A stretch of DNA of 16,893 bases from Candidatus Cloacimonadota bacterium (GCA_023133395.1 JAGLWO010000424.1:1-16893), one strand, 5' to 3'. Shown: positions 1 through 7,351, counted from the first letter of the stretch. A program made the numbers and translations. The notes: generated from the sequence alone by a model not told the origin.

Positions 1-1
1 T

Positions 2-337
2 ATCAATGAGCAAAATATACTCAAAGCTTTAAAAAATGGAAATAGTTATATCGTTAACTATAAAATTGGAAATCCTTATGGATTTTATGCAGGAATAGTT
101 TCTCTTGAGGGAGAAAGCGCTGTCTTTGGTGAGAAGATAAATTATGAAAATGGATTAAAATTCTTCTTTCATTTACCCAAAATTGCAAAAGCAACTCTTT
201 ATAAGAACGGCTCAAAAGTATCATCAAAGAGAGATGAAAAGGGATTTTTCAAAATTAAGGAAAAAGGCAATTACAGGTTGGAAGTAACCCGCTTTGGATA
301 TGGTTGGATTTATACTAATAATATTTATGTGATTTAG
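2..337 (+). CDS. C-terminal end of a PHP-type phosphoesterase-like protein (5' truncated)
   Basis: An open frame enters from the left edge and stops with TAG at 335-337, giving about 111 residues. The segment reads A-L-K-N-G-N-S-Y-I near the start, G-N-P-Y-G-F-Y-A next, and ends R-L-E-V-T-R-F-G-Y-G-W-I-Y-T-N-N-I-Y-V-I. Many PHP-domain (polymerase and histidinol phosphatase type) metallo-hydrolases finish this way: a small beta domain closes with a 'YRVEV...PWIYSNPIYV'-like strand. The catalytic metal-binding part would lie upstream, outside the window, so activity cannot be judged. Only one base separates the stop from the next ATG, so it is probably the first visible gene of the operon continuing to 3662. 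The family call rests on remembered resemblance of the tail only. Confidence 0.55.
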   Translation: MNEQNILKALKNGNSYIVNYKIGNPYGFYAGIVSLEGESAVFGEKINYENGLKFFFHLPKIAKATLYKNGSKVSSKRDEKGFFKIKEKGNYRLEVTRFGYGWIYTNNIYVI

Positions 338-338
338 G

Positions 339-1034
339 ATGGAGAATTTGGAAAAAAAAGAAATTAAAATAATTAACCGTTTGATTAAAAAAAAAATCTC
401 TCGTATGAAGAAATCAATACCCAAAATCGTTGACCCAATGAAATTTGGGATTCACTCAAAAACACATTTTAAAGCTCAAGAATTTAAGGAACTAACGCTT
501 TTAAGAATAATTGATATTTCTGAGAGTGCTTTTGTGTTATATAAAAAAAAGAAAATTATTCCTGCTCTTCTATTAACCAGAGCATCTATTGAAACTTTAT
601 CAATATTTTACTATATGTATAATGAGGTGGATAAAGTAATAAAAGCGGAAAAAATCAATAATAACTTTATTACAAAATTAGACAGATTATTATTAGGAAA
701 CAAATTTGATAGAAGTGAAGAAAATTCGTTTGACCCAATAAATATTATGGATTGTATTAGAATACTAGATACAGTAGCAAAGGGAACCAACAAACAATAT
801 GATTTTTTAAGTGAGTTTTGTCACCCTAATGAATTTGGCTTATTAAATGGATATAGCACTATGAACAAAGAAAAAATATATTCAGAGCTAGATATAACTC
901 ACCTTGAAGGTAAATTTCCTCATTATTTTGGTATTAAAATATTATTAATTTGCTTAGAAATTTACAATAAGTTTTATAATAATACAGATAAAATGATTAA
1001 AAAGTTATCTATATTAACAAAAGAAGAGAAGTAA
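339..1034 (+). CDS. Uncharacterised mostly helical protein of 231 residues
   Basis: I do not recognise a named family with certainty. The protein is basic at the N-terminus (many Lys in residues 6-30), has no signal peptide or membrane segment, and reads as mostly alpha-helical. Two stretches look conserved: 'ALLLTRASIETLSIFYY' (about 76-92, with R81 and E85) and 'YDFLSEFCHPNEFG' (about 154-167, with C161-H162-P163-N164). Similar 'R-A-x-x-E-T' and 'LSEF-HPN' pairs occur in helical hypothetical proteins of scattered distribution. A HEPN or DUF5677-like fold is possible, but no canonical HEPN R-x4-6-H motif is evident. The ATG lies one base after the upstream stop with a weak Shine-Dalgarno, so translational coupling is likely. 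A later ATG at 405 is an alternative start. It is the only apparently cytosolic product between an exported caspase and a PHP gene. Confidence 0.6.
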   Translation: MENLEKKEIKIINRLIKKKISRMKKSIPKIVDPMKFGIHSKTHFKAQEFKELTLLRIIDISESAFVLYKKKKIIPALLLTRASIETLSIFYYMYNEVDKVIKAEKINNNFITKLDRLLLGNKFDRSEENSFDPINIMDCIRILDTVAKGTNKQYDFLSEFCHPNEFGLLNGYSTMNKEKIYSELDITHLEGKFPHYFGIKILLICLEIYNKFYNNTDKMIKKLSILTKEEK

Positions 1035-1037
1035 CAA

Positions 1038-2756
1038 ATGAAACGAATTTTAACAATATTCATAATTTTATTAACGTTCACAAATGCTTTTACACAACAA
1101 TCTAAAACAGTTACTTTCAACAAAAAGCTTGGATGTGTAGATTTTGGGGTAGGAGTAGATTTTTATTTATCTAAAGTGACTATAAATAAATATGAATACA
1201 TTTTAAGATTTCATTTCACTACTGAATGGAATTCCTTAGGAAAGTGTAAAATTGACAATATATATGTAGGGAATTATATTTCGGTGACAACTAACGGTAT
1301 GACTTTAGGAAAAATGTATAACAATCCAAATGATAGACTAATGACAGTTACTGTTCCAAGAAAATATGACAAATTGTATATTACTGGAGTTGGTCCTGGT
1401 GATTGGAATTTTACTATTAACTTAGCAGAATTTGATTCTTTTTTTCCAAAAGAAATATCCTCAATAAAGAAAATCTCTAGAACAGTATATTCAACAGTTA
1501 AAGCAAATGTAAGAAATGGTGCTGGTACAAATTTTTCTAAATTAGGTCAACTTGAAATAGGTGAAAAACTAACTTTGAAAGAAGAAACTGAGAATTGGTA
1601 TAGATTTACTTCAAGTAGATTTTCTGATGGTTGGATTGCAAAATCATTAACAACAAAAATTCCTCCTAAACCAAAAGACAAAGAAAAACCAAAAATAAAT
1701 TTATACCAACCTGAATTAACAAATAACATTTTTAGGACTGAAGAATTTACAACAATTATAAAAGGTAAAGCGACCGATAATGAAGGTATATTTCAAGTTT
1801 ATGTAAATAATGAAACTACTGCTTTGAAAAGTAACAGACAATTTCAGAAAAGAATCAAATTGAAAATCGGGAAAAACCCAATTGAGATTAAAGCAATTGA
1901 TATTAATGATAATATATCAATAAAAGAGTTTCTTATTATTCGTGATGAGGTCATCAGAGAAAAAGAGTTTTCAGATATCGATTTTGCTTTTGAAACATCG
2001 AATAAAAAACCCAAAGCAATTGCAGTTGTTTTTGGTATTGAGGATTATCAATATGCTCCCAGCGTTAATCATGCTTATAATGATGCTGAAATTATGAGAG
2101 AATATTTAATATCTACATTTGGTCTGAAAAGAGAAAATATCTACTTTCGCTATAACGAAAGAGCAACCAAAGGGGAATTTGAAAAAGTATTTTCTGAAAA
2201 CGGTTGGATTGCAAAAAATGCTGATGAAGATTCTGAAATTTATATATTTTATGCCGGTCACGGAATTGCATCAACAGAGGATGGCAGTGCTTATCTAATA
2301 CCAAATGATATTGACCCAAATTATGCAAGCACAGGTTATTCATTAAATGAACTTTATCAGAACTTAAGTAAAATAAAATCAAAATCAACCATAATAATTG
2401 TAGATGCTTGTTTCTCAGGTGTTTCAAGAGAAAATGAAATGCTTCTTGCAGATTCACGACCAATCAGCATCAAAGTGAAACAAGGTTTGATACCAAAAAA
2501 TCTTAATGTTTTTTTAGCGTCATCTGGTAATGAAATCAGTTCAGGATATTCACAAAAAATGCATGGTTTGTTTACTTATTTCTTTTTAAAAGGTCTAAAT
2601 AAAAATGCTGACATAAACAATGATAAAAAAATAACACTTGAAGAAATGGAAAACTATTTGAAAGAAAATGTATCCTCTCAAGCAAGAAAAATGGGAAGAG
2701 AACAAAATCCTCAATTGCATACATCTGATAAGAACAAGGTTTTACTTCGGTATTAA
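1038..2756 (+). CDS. Exported caspase-fold (peptidase C14 family) protein with SH3b and Ig-like domains
   Basis: The 572-residue protein begins with a signal peptide (KR followed by a hydrophobic core to about residue 19, T-N-A-F-T-Q). Residues about 24-140 form an unidentified beta-rich domain. Residues 147-205 form a bacterial SH3 domain (A-N-V-R-N-G-A-G-T-N ... N-W-Y-R-F ... G-W-I-A-K-S-L), which usually binds peptidoglycan or peptides. Residues about 218-302 look like a bacterial Ig-like domain. The caspase domain spans about 324-572, with the expected dyad His408 (Y-A-G-H-G) and Cys458 (D-A-C-F-S-G). Residues 525-536 match an EF-hand loop (D525, N527, D529, K531, T533, E536), so calcium may affect activity, as in metacaspases. 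The gene starts 3 bases after the previous stop, with an AGAAGAGAAG stretch as a plausible ribosome site. An intact dyad supports real protease activity; substrate and localisation partner are unknown. Confidence 0.85.
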   Translation: MKRILTIFIILLTFTNAFTQQSKTVTFNKKLGCVDFGVGVDFYLSKVTINKYEYILRFHFTTEWNSLGKCKIDNIYVGNYISVTTNGMTLGKMYNNPNDRLMTVTVPRKYDKLYITGVGPGDWNFTINLAEFDSFFPKEISSIKKISRTVYSTVKANVRNGAGTNFSKLGQLEIGEKLTLKEETENWYRFTSSRFSDGWIAKSLTTKIPPKPKDKEKPKINLYQPELTNNIFRTEEFTTIIKGKATDNEGIFQVYVNNETTALKSNRQFQKRIKLKIGKNPIEIKAIDINDNISIKEFLIIRDEVIREKEFSDIDFAFETSNKKPKAIAVVFGIEDYQYAPSVNHAYNDAEIMREYLISTFGLKRENIYFRYNERATKGEFEKVFSENGWIAKNADEDSEIYIFYAGHGIASTEDGSAYLIPNDIDPNYASTGYSLNELYQNLSKIKSKSTIIIVDACFSGVSRENEMLLADSRPISIKVKQGLIPKNLNVFLASSGNEISSGYSQKMHGLFTYFFLKGLNKNADINNDKKITLEEMENYLKENVSSQARKMGREQNPQLHTSDKNKVLLRY

Positions 2757-2765
2757 AGGATTAAT

Positions 2766-3662
2766 ATGAAATATCTGTTTTTATTAATTACTCTAATTTT
2801 TATTAGTTGTTCTGTAAACCAACATAATCAACCTGAACAGCCAAACAAATTAAATTCAATTTCTTTGATTCAAAATTCTAATAAATTGATTGATCTTGGA
2901 AACGGATGGTTTGAAGTAACTGAATCAATAGTAATTGAAAATATCTCACCAGAGGAAGCAAAAGAAAAAGCAATTCAAAAAGCGTGTAAACGAGCAATTG
3001 AATATTTCAGTGGTATCGAAATCAGTGGGAGAATAATTAATTTTAAAGCAGAAAATCAAAATGAAATATTACTCGATAATTTTGCTTCAATAACTAAACA
3101 AACTACACAGGGTATCATATTAGATAAAGAAATAATCAAAGAAGAAATTGTTACAAAAAATAATCAACTTCAAAAAATGGTGACTATAAAAATTCATATC
3201 GGAAAACAAAAAGGTGTAAAGGATCCGTCTTTCGAAATCATTTCAGAACTAAACAGAAAATATTTCAAAGATGGTGAAGAAATGGAATTATCTGTAAAAT
3301 CCTCAAAAGATTGTTACTTAACAATTCTAAATATTTGCTCAAATGATTCAGTTTATGTAATCTTTCCGAATGAATGTAGAAAAGATAACTTTATAAAATC
3401 AGGTGAAACTTTTTTACTGCCAAATTCAAAAGATAAAGAAATCGGATTGTATTATCCTGTTAATCTTCTTCCAAATAAAAATGATGATGTTGAAATGATA
3501 AAAGTAATTGCAACAAAACAGAAAATCAATTTTTCCTCAATATATTCATTTTCAGCTTATGGCACTTATACATCAACTCTGAAAGATTTGCAAATATGGT
3601 TGTTAAAGATTCCTCGAAATGAAATTGAAGAAATTGATTTGCAATATTTTATTCACAAGTAG
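2766..3662 (+). CDS. Lipoprotein with LPP20/FlgT-like and DUF4384 domains
   Basis: The 298-residue product starts with a lipoprotein signal ending F-I-S-C, so Cys15 is the probable lipidated residue. Residues about 45-147 resemble the LPP20/FlgT N-terminal type of domain: a strand (G-W-F-E-V-T-E-S-I-V-I), then an alanine-rich helix (E-E-A-K-E-K-A-I-Q-K-A-C-K-R-A-I-E) and a G-I-E-I-S-G turn. Residues about 158-255 match DUF4384, with F-K-D-G-E-E-M-E-L-S-V, D-C-Y-L-T-I-L-N and S-V-Y-V-I-F-P-N. DUF4384 is known as a companion or fused partner of bacterial caspase domains and surface protein kinases. The ATG is 9 bases after the caspase stop and is preceded by AAGGA. It is probably the membrane-anchored partner of the exported caspase. 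Its biochemical role is not established. Confidence 0.75.
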   Translation: MKYLFLLITLIFISCSVNQHNQPEQPNKLNSISLIQNSNKLIDLGNGWFEVTESIVIENISPEEAKEKAIQKACKRAIEYFSGIEISGRIINFKAENQNEILLDNFASITKQTTQGIILDKEIIKEEIVTKNNQLQKMVTIKIHIGKQKGVKDPSFEIISELNRKYFKDGEEMELSVKSSKDCYLTILNICSNDSVYVIFPNECRKDNFIKSGETFLLPNSKDKEIGLYYPVNLLPNKNDDVEMIKVIATKQKINFSSIYSFSAYGTYTSTLKDLQIWLLKIPRNEIEEIDLQYFIHK

Positions 3663-3708
3663 GTAATTAATTTGAAATTATGAAAAATTTACCGGAAAAA
3701 CGTGATTC

Positions 3709-3879
3709 CCTTCCGAAGCCTTTCTTTTAAGTTTTCTGTTGTTTGAGGATTCGGAAGGTTGGAAGAGAAGATAGATTTGATGATGGTTATAGAGAAAAAA
3801 CTTTCCGAATCTTGGTTGATAGTATTTCTTTGCGGGAAGCTTCGGAAAGTGCAAGGATGAAAAATGATTTATGAAGAAG
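3709..3879 (+). repeat. Left copy of the RAYT-flanking repeat, with two hairpins
   Basis: The unit holds two inverted-repeat pairs. Pair 1 is CCTTCCGAAGCC (3709-3720) with GGATTCGGAAGG (3747-3758). Pair 2 is ACTTTCCGAATC (3800-3811) with GCTTCGGAAAGT (3839-3850). Each 12-base pair has one mismatch. The repeat continues through the ribosome site AAGG (3853-3856), the transposase ATG (3864) and its first five codons, ending at 3879, after which the copies diverge at once. The offset to the right copy is 722-724 bases, so small indels exist. Confidence 0.85.
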
Positions 3880-4427
3880 GGAATTATTATCATATATATA
3901 ATCGTGGATGTAATAAAGAAAAGATTTTCTTCTGTTCTGAAAATTACGAATATTTAATCAAACGAATGAAGGAGAATCATAAGGAATATTTTGTGAATAT
4001 TATTGCGTTTTGTTTAATGCCGAATCATTTTCATTTCTTACTTCAACAGAAATCTAATATTCCATTGTCTGATTGGTTGAGAGTATTATTTTCGGGATAT
4101 ACACTCGCAGTTAATAAACAGCAAAATAGAGCTGGAACTTTGTTTGAAGGAAAACCAAAGAAAAGAATGATCGACAAAACAGAATATTTACAGCATTTAA
4201 TATATTATGTTCATTTCAATCCTGTAAAAGCAGGTTTGGTTTTTTCTCCTGAAGAATGGAAGTTTTCAAATTATCTGGAGTGTGTTAATAAAAGAGATGA
4301 TTATCCATTTGATGAATTGTTGATAAATGAATATTTTGGTTCAAAAGAAAAATATAAGATTTTTGTGGAAAATTATTATCTTGATGAAAAAATTGGGAAT
4401 AAGTTGGAGAAATATTTAATTGATTGA
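3864..4427 (+). CDS. REP-associated tyrosine transposase (Y1_Tnp / IS200-like family)
   Basis: The 187-residue protein matches the RAYT branch of Y1 transposases, which cut and join single-stranded DNA at REP hairpins. The metal-binding HUH motif is H55-F-H57 in 'MPNHFHFLL'. The RAYT hallmark follows: G-T-L-F-E-G-K-P-K-K (about 91-100), then 'YYVHFNPVKAGL' (114-125), in which Tyr115 is the expected nucleophile. All key residues are present and the length is normal, so the enzyme is probably intact. The ATG at 3864 is chosen because AAGG lies 7 bases upstream; an ATG at 3857 is out of frame and stops after five codons. The start lies inside the left flanking repeat. RAYTs are often domesticated single-copy genes, so recent mobility cannot be assumed. 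Confidence 0.9.
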   Translation: MIYEEGNYYHIYNRGCNKEKIFFCSENYEYLIKRMKENHKEYFVNIIAFCLMPNHFHFLLQQKSNIPLSDWLRVLFSGYTLAVNKQQNRAGTLFEGKPKKRMIDKTEYLQHLIYYVHFNPVKAGLVFSPEEWKFSNYLECVNKRDDYPFDELLINEYFGSKEKYKIFVENYYLDEKIGNKLEKYLID

Positions 4428-4431
4428 TTTT

Positions 4432-4603
4432 CCTTCCGAAGCCTTCTTCCAAATTTTCTGTTATTTGAGGATTCGGAAGGTTAGATGAGAAAATAAGATG
4501 TAAGGTTATTGTTGGGGGAAATAACTTTCCGAATCTTGGTTGAGAGAATTCCTTTGGTGGAAGCATCGGAAAGTGCAAGGATGAAAAATGATTTATGAAG
4601 AAG
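4432..4603 (+). repeat. Right copy of the RAYT-flanking repeat, with a duplicated transposase start
   Basis: This is a second copy of the left repeat. Arm pair 1 is at 4432-4443 and 4469-4480. Pair 2 is at 4524-4535 and 4563-4574, where the last arm carries one change (GCATCGGAAAGT instead of GCTTCGGAAAGT). Arms and the 3' end (from about 4571) are nearly identical to the left copy, while loop regions have drifted. It ends with the transposase leader and the 16 bases ATGATTTATGAAGAAG at 4588-4603, without the rest of the gene. Confidence 0.85.
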
Positions 4604-4623
4604 AGAATAGGAGAAATTTATGA
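4588..4623 (+). CDS. Putative 11-codon leader ORF derived from the repeat, overlapping the next gene
   Basis: The duplicated transposase start in the right repeat opens a short frame, M-I-Y-E-E-E-N-R-R-N-L. It ends in TGA at 4621-4623, overlapping the ATG at 4620-4622 in an ATGA junction. The same AAGG ribosome site used by the transposase is retained at 4577-4580. The AGGAGA inside the mini-ORF (4609-4614) serves as the Shine-Dalgarno of the downstream gene. Such junctions are typical of translational coupling. The arrangement is seen directly; that it is translated is inference. Confidence 0.35.
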   Translation: MIYEEENRRNL

Positions 4624-5567
4624 ATAAAAAGATATTTGTAAAAGATTTAAAAGACCATTTTAACAAAGAAATAATCAGTGATTTTCTGGTTACTCAAAAA
4701 GACTTAAGAGAAGGTACTAAAGATTTTTACCTGAGATTAAAACTTTCGGATAGTTCAGGTTCGATTCCGGGAAATGTATGGAATAATGCCAAAATGATAT
4801 CTGAAAAGTTTGAGGAAGGGGATGTCGTTCAAGTAAAGGGCGTTATTATAAGCTATAAAAAGCAATATCAGATAACAATCAATAAATTGAACAAAGTTCC
4901 TGAGGAGGAATATAACCTCTCAGATTTTCTGGAAACCACTTCAAAGGATGTCAATAAGCTCTCTGATAGATTCTTTGAATATATTGATAATATTAAAGAT
5001 GTCTATATGAAAAAATTACTTTTAAATGTGTTTGAAGACAAAGAATTCTTTACTCTTTTTGCTCAAGCTCCTGCAGCTAAAACATGGCATCATAATTATA
5101 TCGGGGGATTACTTGAGCATACAATTTCAGTTACATCAATCTGTGAATTTGTTTCCCATCTTTATTCTGTAAATAAGGATTTATTAATTACAGGAGCTAT
5201 TCTACATGATATCGGGAAAGTTGCTGAATATAATGTAAGACCTACTATAGAATTCACAGTGGAAGGAAGATTGGTGGGTCACATTCCTCTGGGAGATAAA
5301 ATATTGTGTGAAAATGCTGCAGAGATAGACAACTTTCCCAAAGAAACATTAATGAAACTCAGGCATCTTATCCTATCGCACCATGGAGAATATGAAAAAG
5401 CATCTGCCAGGTTGCCCCAAACTCTGGAAGCTATCATACTTCACCATGCAGATAATCTTGATGCTCAAACTGTGGGAGTTATACAACTTGTCAAAGGCAT
5501 TAAAAGTGAAGATGCCATCTGGTCTGAATTTGATAAATTGAACAGCAGATATTACTATGTGAAATAG
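4620..5567 (+). CDS. yhaM: YhaM-type 3'-5' exoribonuclease (OB fold plus HD domain)
   Basis: The 315-residue protein has an N-terminal OB-fold nucleic-acid-binding domain (about 10-92; F-Y-L-R-L-K-L-S-D-S-S-G-S-I, then G-D-V-V-Q-V-K-G) and a C-terminal HD phosphohydrolase domain (about 150-300). Metal-binding residues are visible: H167 in L-L-E-H-T, H196-D197 in L-H-D-I-G-K, H254-H255 in S-H-H-G-E, and D278 in H-H-A-D-N-L-D-A. This order and length match YhaM/CbfA-like enzymes, which trim RNA (and single-stranded DNA) from the 3' end in the cytoplasm. The ATG is preceded by AGGAGA with good spacing. Its upstream region is entirely the right copy of the RAYT repeat, so the element now forms its 5' leader. 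The symbol is by family resemblance. Confidence 0.88.
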   Translation: MNKKIFVKDLKDHFNKEIISDFLVTQKDLREGTKDFYLRLKLSDSSGSIPGNVWNNAKMISEKFEEGDVVQVKGVIISYKKQYQITINKLNKVPEEEYNLSDFLETTSKDVNKLSDRFFEYIDNIKDVYMKKLLLNVFEDKEFFTLFAQAPAAKTWHHNYIGGLLEHTISVTSICEFVSHLYSVNKDLLITGAILHDIGKVAEYNVRPTIEFTVEGRLVGHIPLGDKILCENAAEIDNFPKETLMKLRHLILSHHGEYEKASARLPQTLEAIILHHADNLDAQTVGVIQLVKGIKSEDAIWSEFDKLNSRYYYVK

Positions 5568-5573
5568 GGGATA

Positions 5574-6359
5574 ATGTTTCATACATCAGTTTTAGCAAGT
5601 GGCAGCAAAGGAAATTGTATTCTTATTCGTTCTGAAAATACAATGCTCCTTCTTGATGCTGGGTTGAGTGGAACCAGGATTTCAGAACTTCTTAAAAGTA
5701 TTGATATTGACGAAAATAAAATAAATGCCCTTTTAATCAGTCATGAGCATAATGACCATATAAGAGGAGCTGGTATTATCTGCAGGAAATTTAATATTCC
5801 TTTATATTCAACCCGGCTAACGTATTCCGCATCCAGGAAAAAGATCGGGAAATTACCAAAGGGAGTAAAATTCTTTCAGAATGGAGATACAAACCAGATA
5901 GGTGATATCGAGATCAAAGCATTTCAATCTTCACATGATGTTGTTGATGGAAGTAACTTTATATTTAAAAAAATTGGAGATAATAAGCGGAAACTTGCAA
6001 TTGCCACCGACCTGGGTTTCAGTTCAAACCTTATGATAATGAATCTACGAGAATCAACCACGATAATATTGGAGAGTAATCATGATATAAAAATGCTCCT
6101 GGAAGGTCCTTATCCATGGTTTTTAAAGCAGAGGATCAAAAGCAGGCAGGGTCATCTTTCCAATGAACAAGCTGTTGGAGTTATCACAAAAGTGATTCAT
6201 CCGGGACTGAAGAATTTGATCTTAGCTCATCTCAGCGAGAAAAATAATCTACCTCAAATTGCAGAGAAATTAATGAAAGATTACCTGAAGAGTATAAACT
6301 ATAATTTGAATCTGGTAATATCATCACAATACAAAGCAACTCCTATGATTGATATTTAG
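5574..6359 (+). CDS. walJ: WalJ/YycJ-type metallo-beta-lactamase-fold hydrolase
   Basis: The 261-residue cytosolic protein opens with 'VLASGSKGNCILI', the hallmark of the YycJ/WalJ (VicX) group, and has the metal motif H57-E-H59-N-D61-H62. Further ligand candidates are H121 (S-S-H-D), D146 (A-T-D-L-G), H170 (E-S-N-H-D) and H219 (L-A-H-L-S). The family is tied to cell-wall and DNA-replication coordination in Firmicutes, and some members show 5'-3' exonuclease activity on double-stranded DNA. No WalK/WalR two-component genes are adjacent here, so the Firmicutes role should not be carried over. It lies 6 bases after the exoribonuclease stop with GGGGA before its ATG, so the two form an operon of probable nucleases. 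Confidence 0.85.
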   Translation: MFHTSVLASGSKGNCILIRSENTMLLLDAGLSGTRISELLKSIDIDENKINALLISHEHNDHIRGAGIICRKFNIPLYSTRLTYSASRKKIGKLPKGVKFFQNGDTNQIGDIEIKAFQSSHDVVDGSNFIFKKIGDNKRKLAIATDLGFSSNLMIMNLRESTTIILESNHDIKMLLEGPYPWFLKQRIKSRQGHLSNEQAVGVITKVIHPGLKNLILAHLSEKNNLPQIAEKLMKDYLKSINYNLNLVISSQYKATPMIDI

Positions 6360-6366
6360 TTAATTT

Positions 6367-6370
6367 GGGA
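6367..6370 (+). promoter_or_regulatory. Ribosome-binding site fixing the exchanger start
   Basis: GGGA lies 6 bases before ATG 6377. The in-frame TTG at 6365 would overlap it and has no site of its own, so the ATG is preferred. Confidence 0.5.
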
Positions 6371-6376
6371 AAAATC

Positions 6377-7351
6377 ATGTTATCATCGATATTAACTCTT
6401 ATAATGGCACTTTCGAGCGTTTTGCTGATCATTGGTTTCGCAATTTTAATTAAAAGTGCATCTTTACTTATAAATGGAGCTTCGTCTCTAGCAAAAAGAT
6501 TTTCAATTTCAGAATTGGCTATTGGATTAACAATAGTAGCTTTTGGTACTTCCGCTCCCGAGCTTATTGTAAATATTATTTCAAGTGCGAGTGGACATAA
6601 TGAGATTTGTTTTGGAAATATTCTGGGGAGCAATATATTCAACACTTTAATGGTTCTTGGAATTGCAGGAATAATTTATCCCATTTCTATTGAAAAAAAC
6701 ACAGTAAAAAAGGAGATACCTTTTTTACTGGTAGGGACTATATTTGTTCTGGCTTTAGTTAATAACTTTGGATTTATTGGTCATGTACTTTCACGTTTTG
6801 ATGGTATTTTTCTTATTCTGAGTTTAATACTTTTTTTCATTTATGTCGTTGGAATTGCAAAAGAAAATATGACCGACAATATCGAGATAAAACTATATTC
6901 CATTTCAAAATCTGTTATTTTTATTTTGATTGGAATCATCGGACTTTTCTTCGGTGGAGAGATTGTTGTTAGAAACGCAGTATTCATCGCCAGGTTATTG
7001 AATGTGAGTGAAAAGTTTATAGCAATTACAATAGTTGCTCTGGGCACATCTTTACCGGAGCTGGTTACATCCATCATTGCTATCATGAAAAAGCGTCATG
7101 GACTGGCAATTGGTAATGTGATCGGTTCAAACCTGTTCAATATTTTTCTGGTTCTTGGGGTATCCTCAATTATAAATCCGATTGTCTTTCCTTTAGCTTT
7201 GAATACTGATTTTTACTTTTTAATTCTTATAACCATAATTCTTTTCATTACAATGTTTACGGGCAAAAGAAGAAAACTGGAAAGAGCTGAATCTATTATG
7301 TTCATCATTCTTTATATTGGATATGTTGTGTTCTTGTTTTATAGGAAATAG
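6377..7351 (+). CDS. CaCA-family sodium/calcium exchanger (YrbG-like inner-membrane antiporter)
   Basis: The product of about 324 residues is strongly hydrophobic, with around ten membrane segments. It carries the two inverted alpha-repeats of the calcium/cation antiporter superfamily. Repeat 1 has G57-T-S-A-P-E62 and G80-N-I-L-G-S-N-I-F-N89. Repeat 2 has G223-T-S-L-P-E228 and G246-N-V-I-G-S-N-L-F-N255. These lining residues, including the two acidic E62 and E228, are expected to bind the cation, with calcium extruded in exchange for sodium. Length is typical of prokaryotic members such as YrbG. A TTG at 6365 is in frame, but I prefer ATG 6377, which has GGGA at 6367-6370. It follows the WalJ-like gene by 17 bases and is probably the last gene of that transcript. 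Ion specificity cannot be read from sequence. Confidence 0.9.
   Translation: MLSSILTLIMALSSVLLIIGFAILIKSASLLINGASSLAKRFSISELAIGLTIVAFGTSAPELIVNIISSASGHNEICFGNILGSNIFNTLMVLGIAGIIYPISIEKNTVKKEIPFLLVGTIFVLALVNNFGFIGHVLSRFDGIFLILSLILFFIYVVGIAKENMTDNIEIKLYSISKSVIFILIGIIGLFFGGEIVVRNAVFIARLLNVSEKFIAITIVALGTSLPELVTSIIAIMKKRHGLAIGNVIGSNLFNIFLVLGVSSIINPIVFPLALNTDFYFLILITIILFITMFTGKRRKLERAESIMFIILYIGYVVFLFYRK

Larger units (their letters stand above)
3709..4603 (+). mobile_element. RAYT-type element: transposase gene between two long hairpin-bearing repeats
   Basis: A single transposase gene lies between two imperfect direct repeats of about 170 bases (3709-3879 and 4432-4603). The limits given are those of the recognisable similarity, not proven excision points. 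RAYTs are single-strand DNA transposases related to IS200/IS605 and act on REP palindromes. The unit separates the caspase operon from the exoribonuclease cluster. No target-site duplication is expected for this family and none was found. Confidence 0.6.

Noticed and set aside
2113..2463. Minus-strand frame of 116 codons inside the caspase gene
   Set aside because: It is fully antisense to a conserved caspase domain, rich in Leu and His as expected of a shadow frame, and has no recognisable domain.
3678..3893. Minus-strand open frame across the left RAYT repeat, with a partly similar frame across the right repeat (4285-4578)
   Set aside because: The similarity of the two frames comes from the DNA repeat itself. 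The products look low in complexity, have no ribosome site, and run opposite to every other gene.
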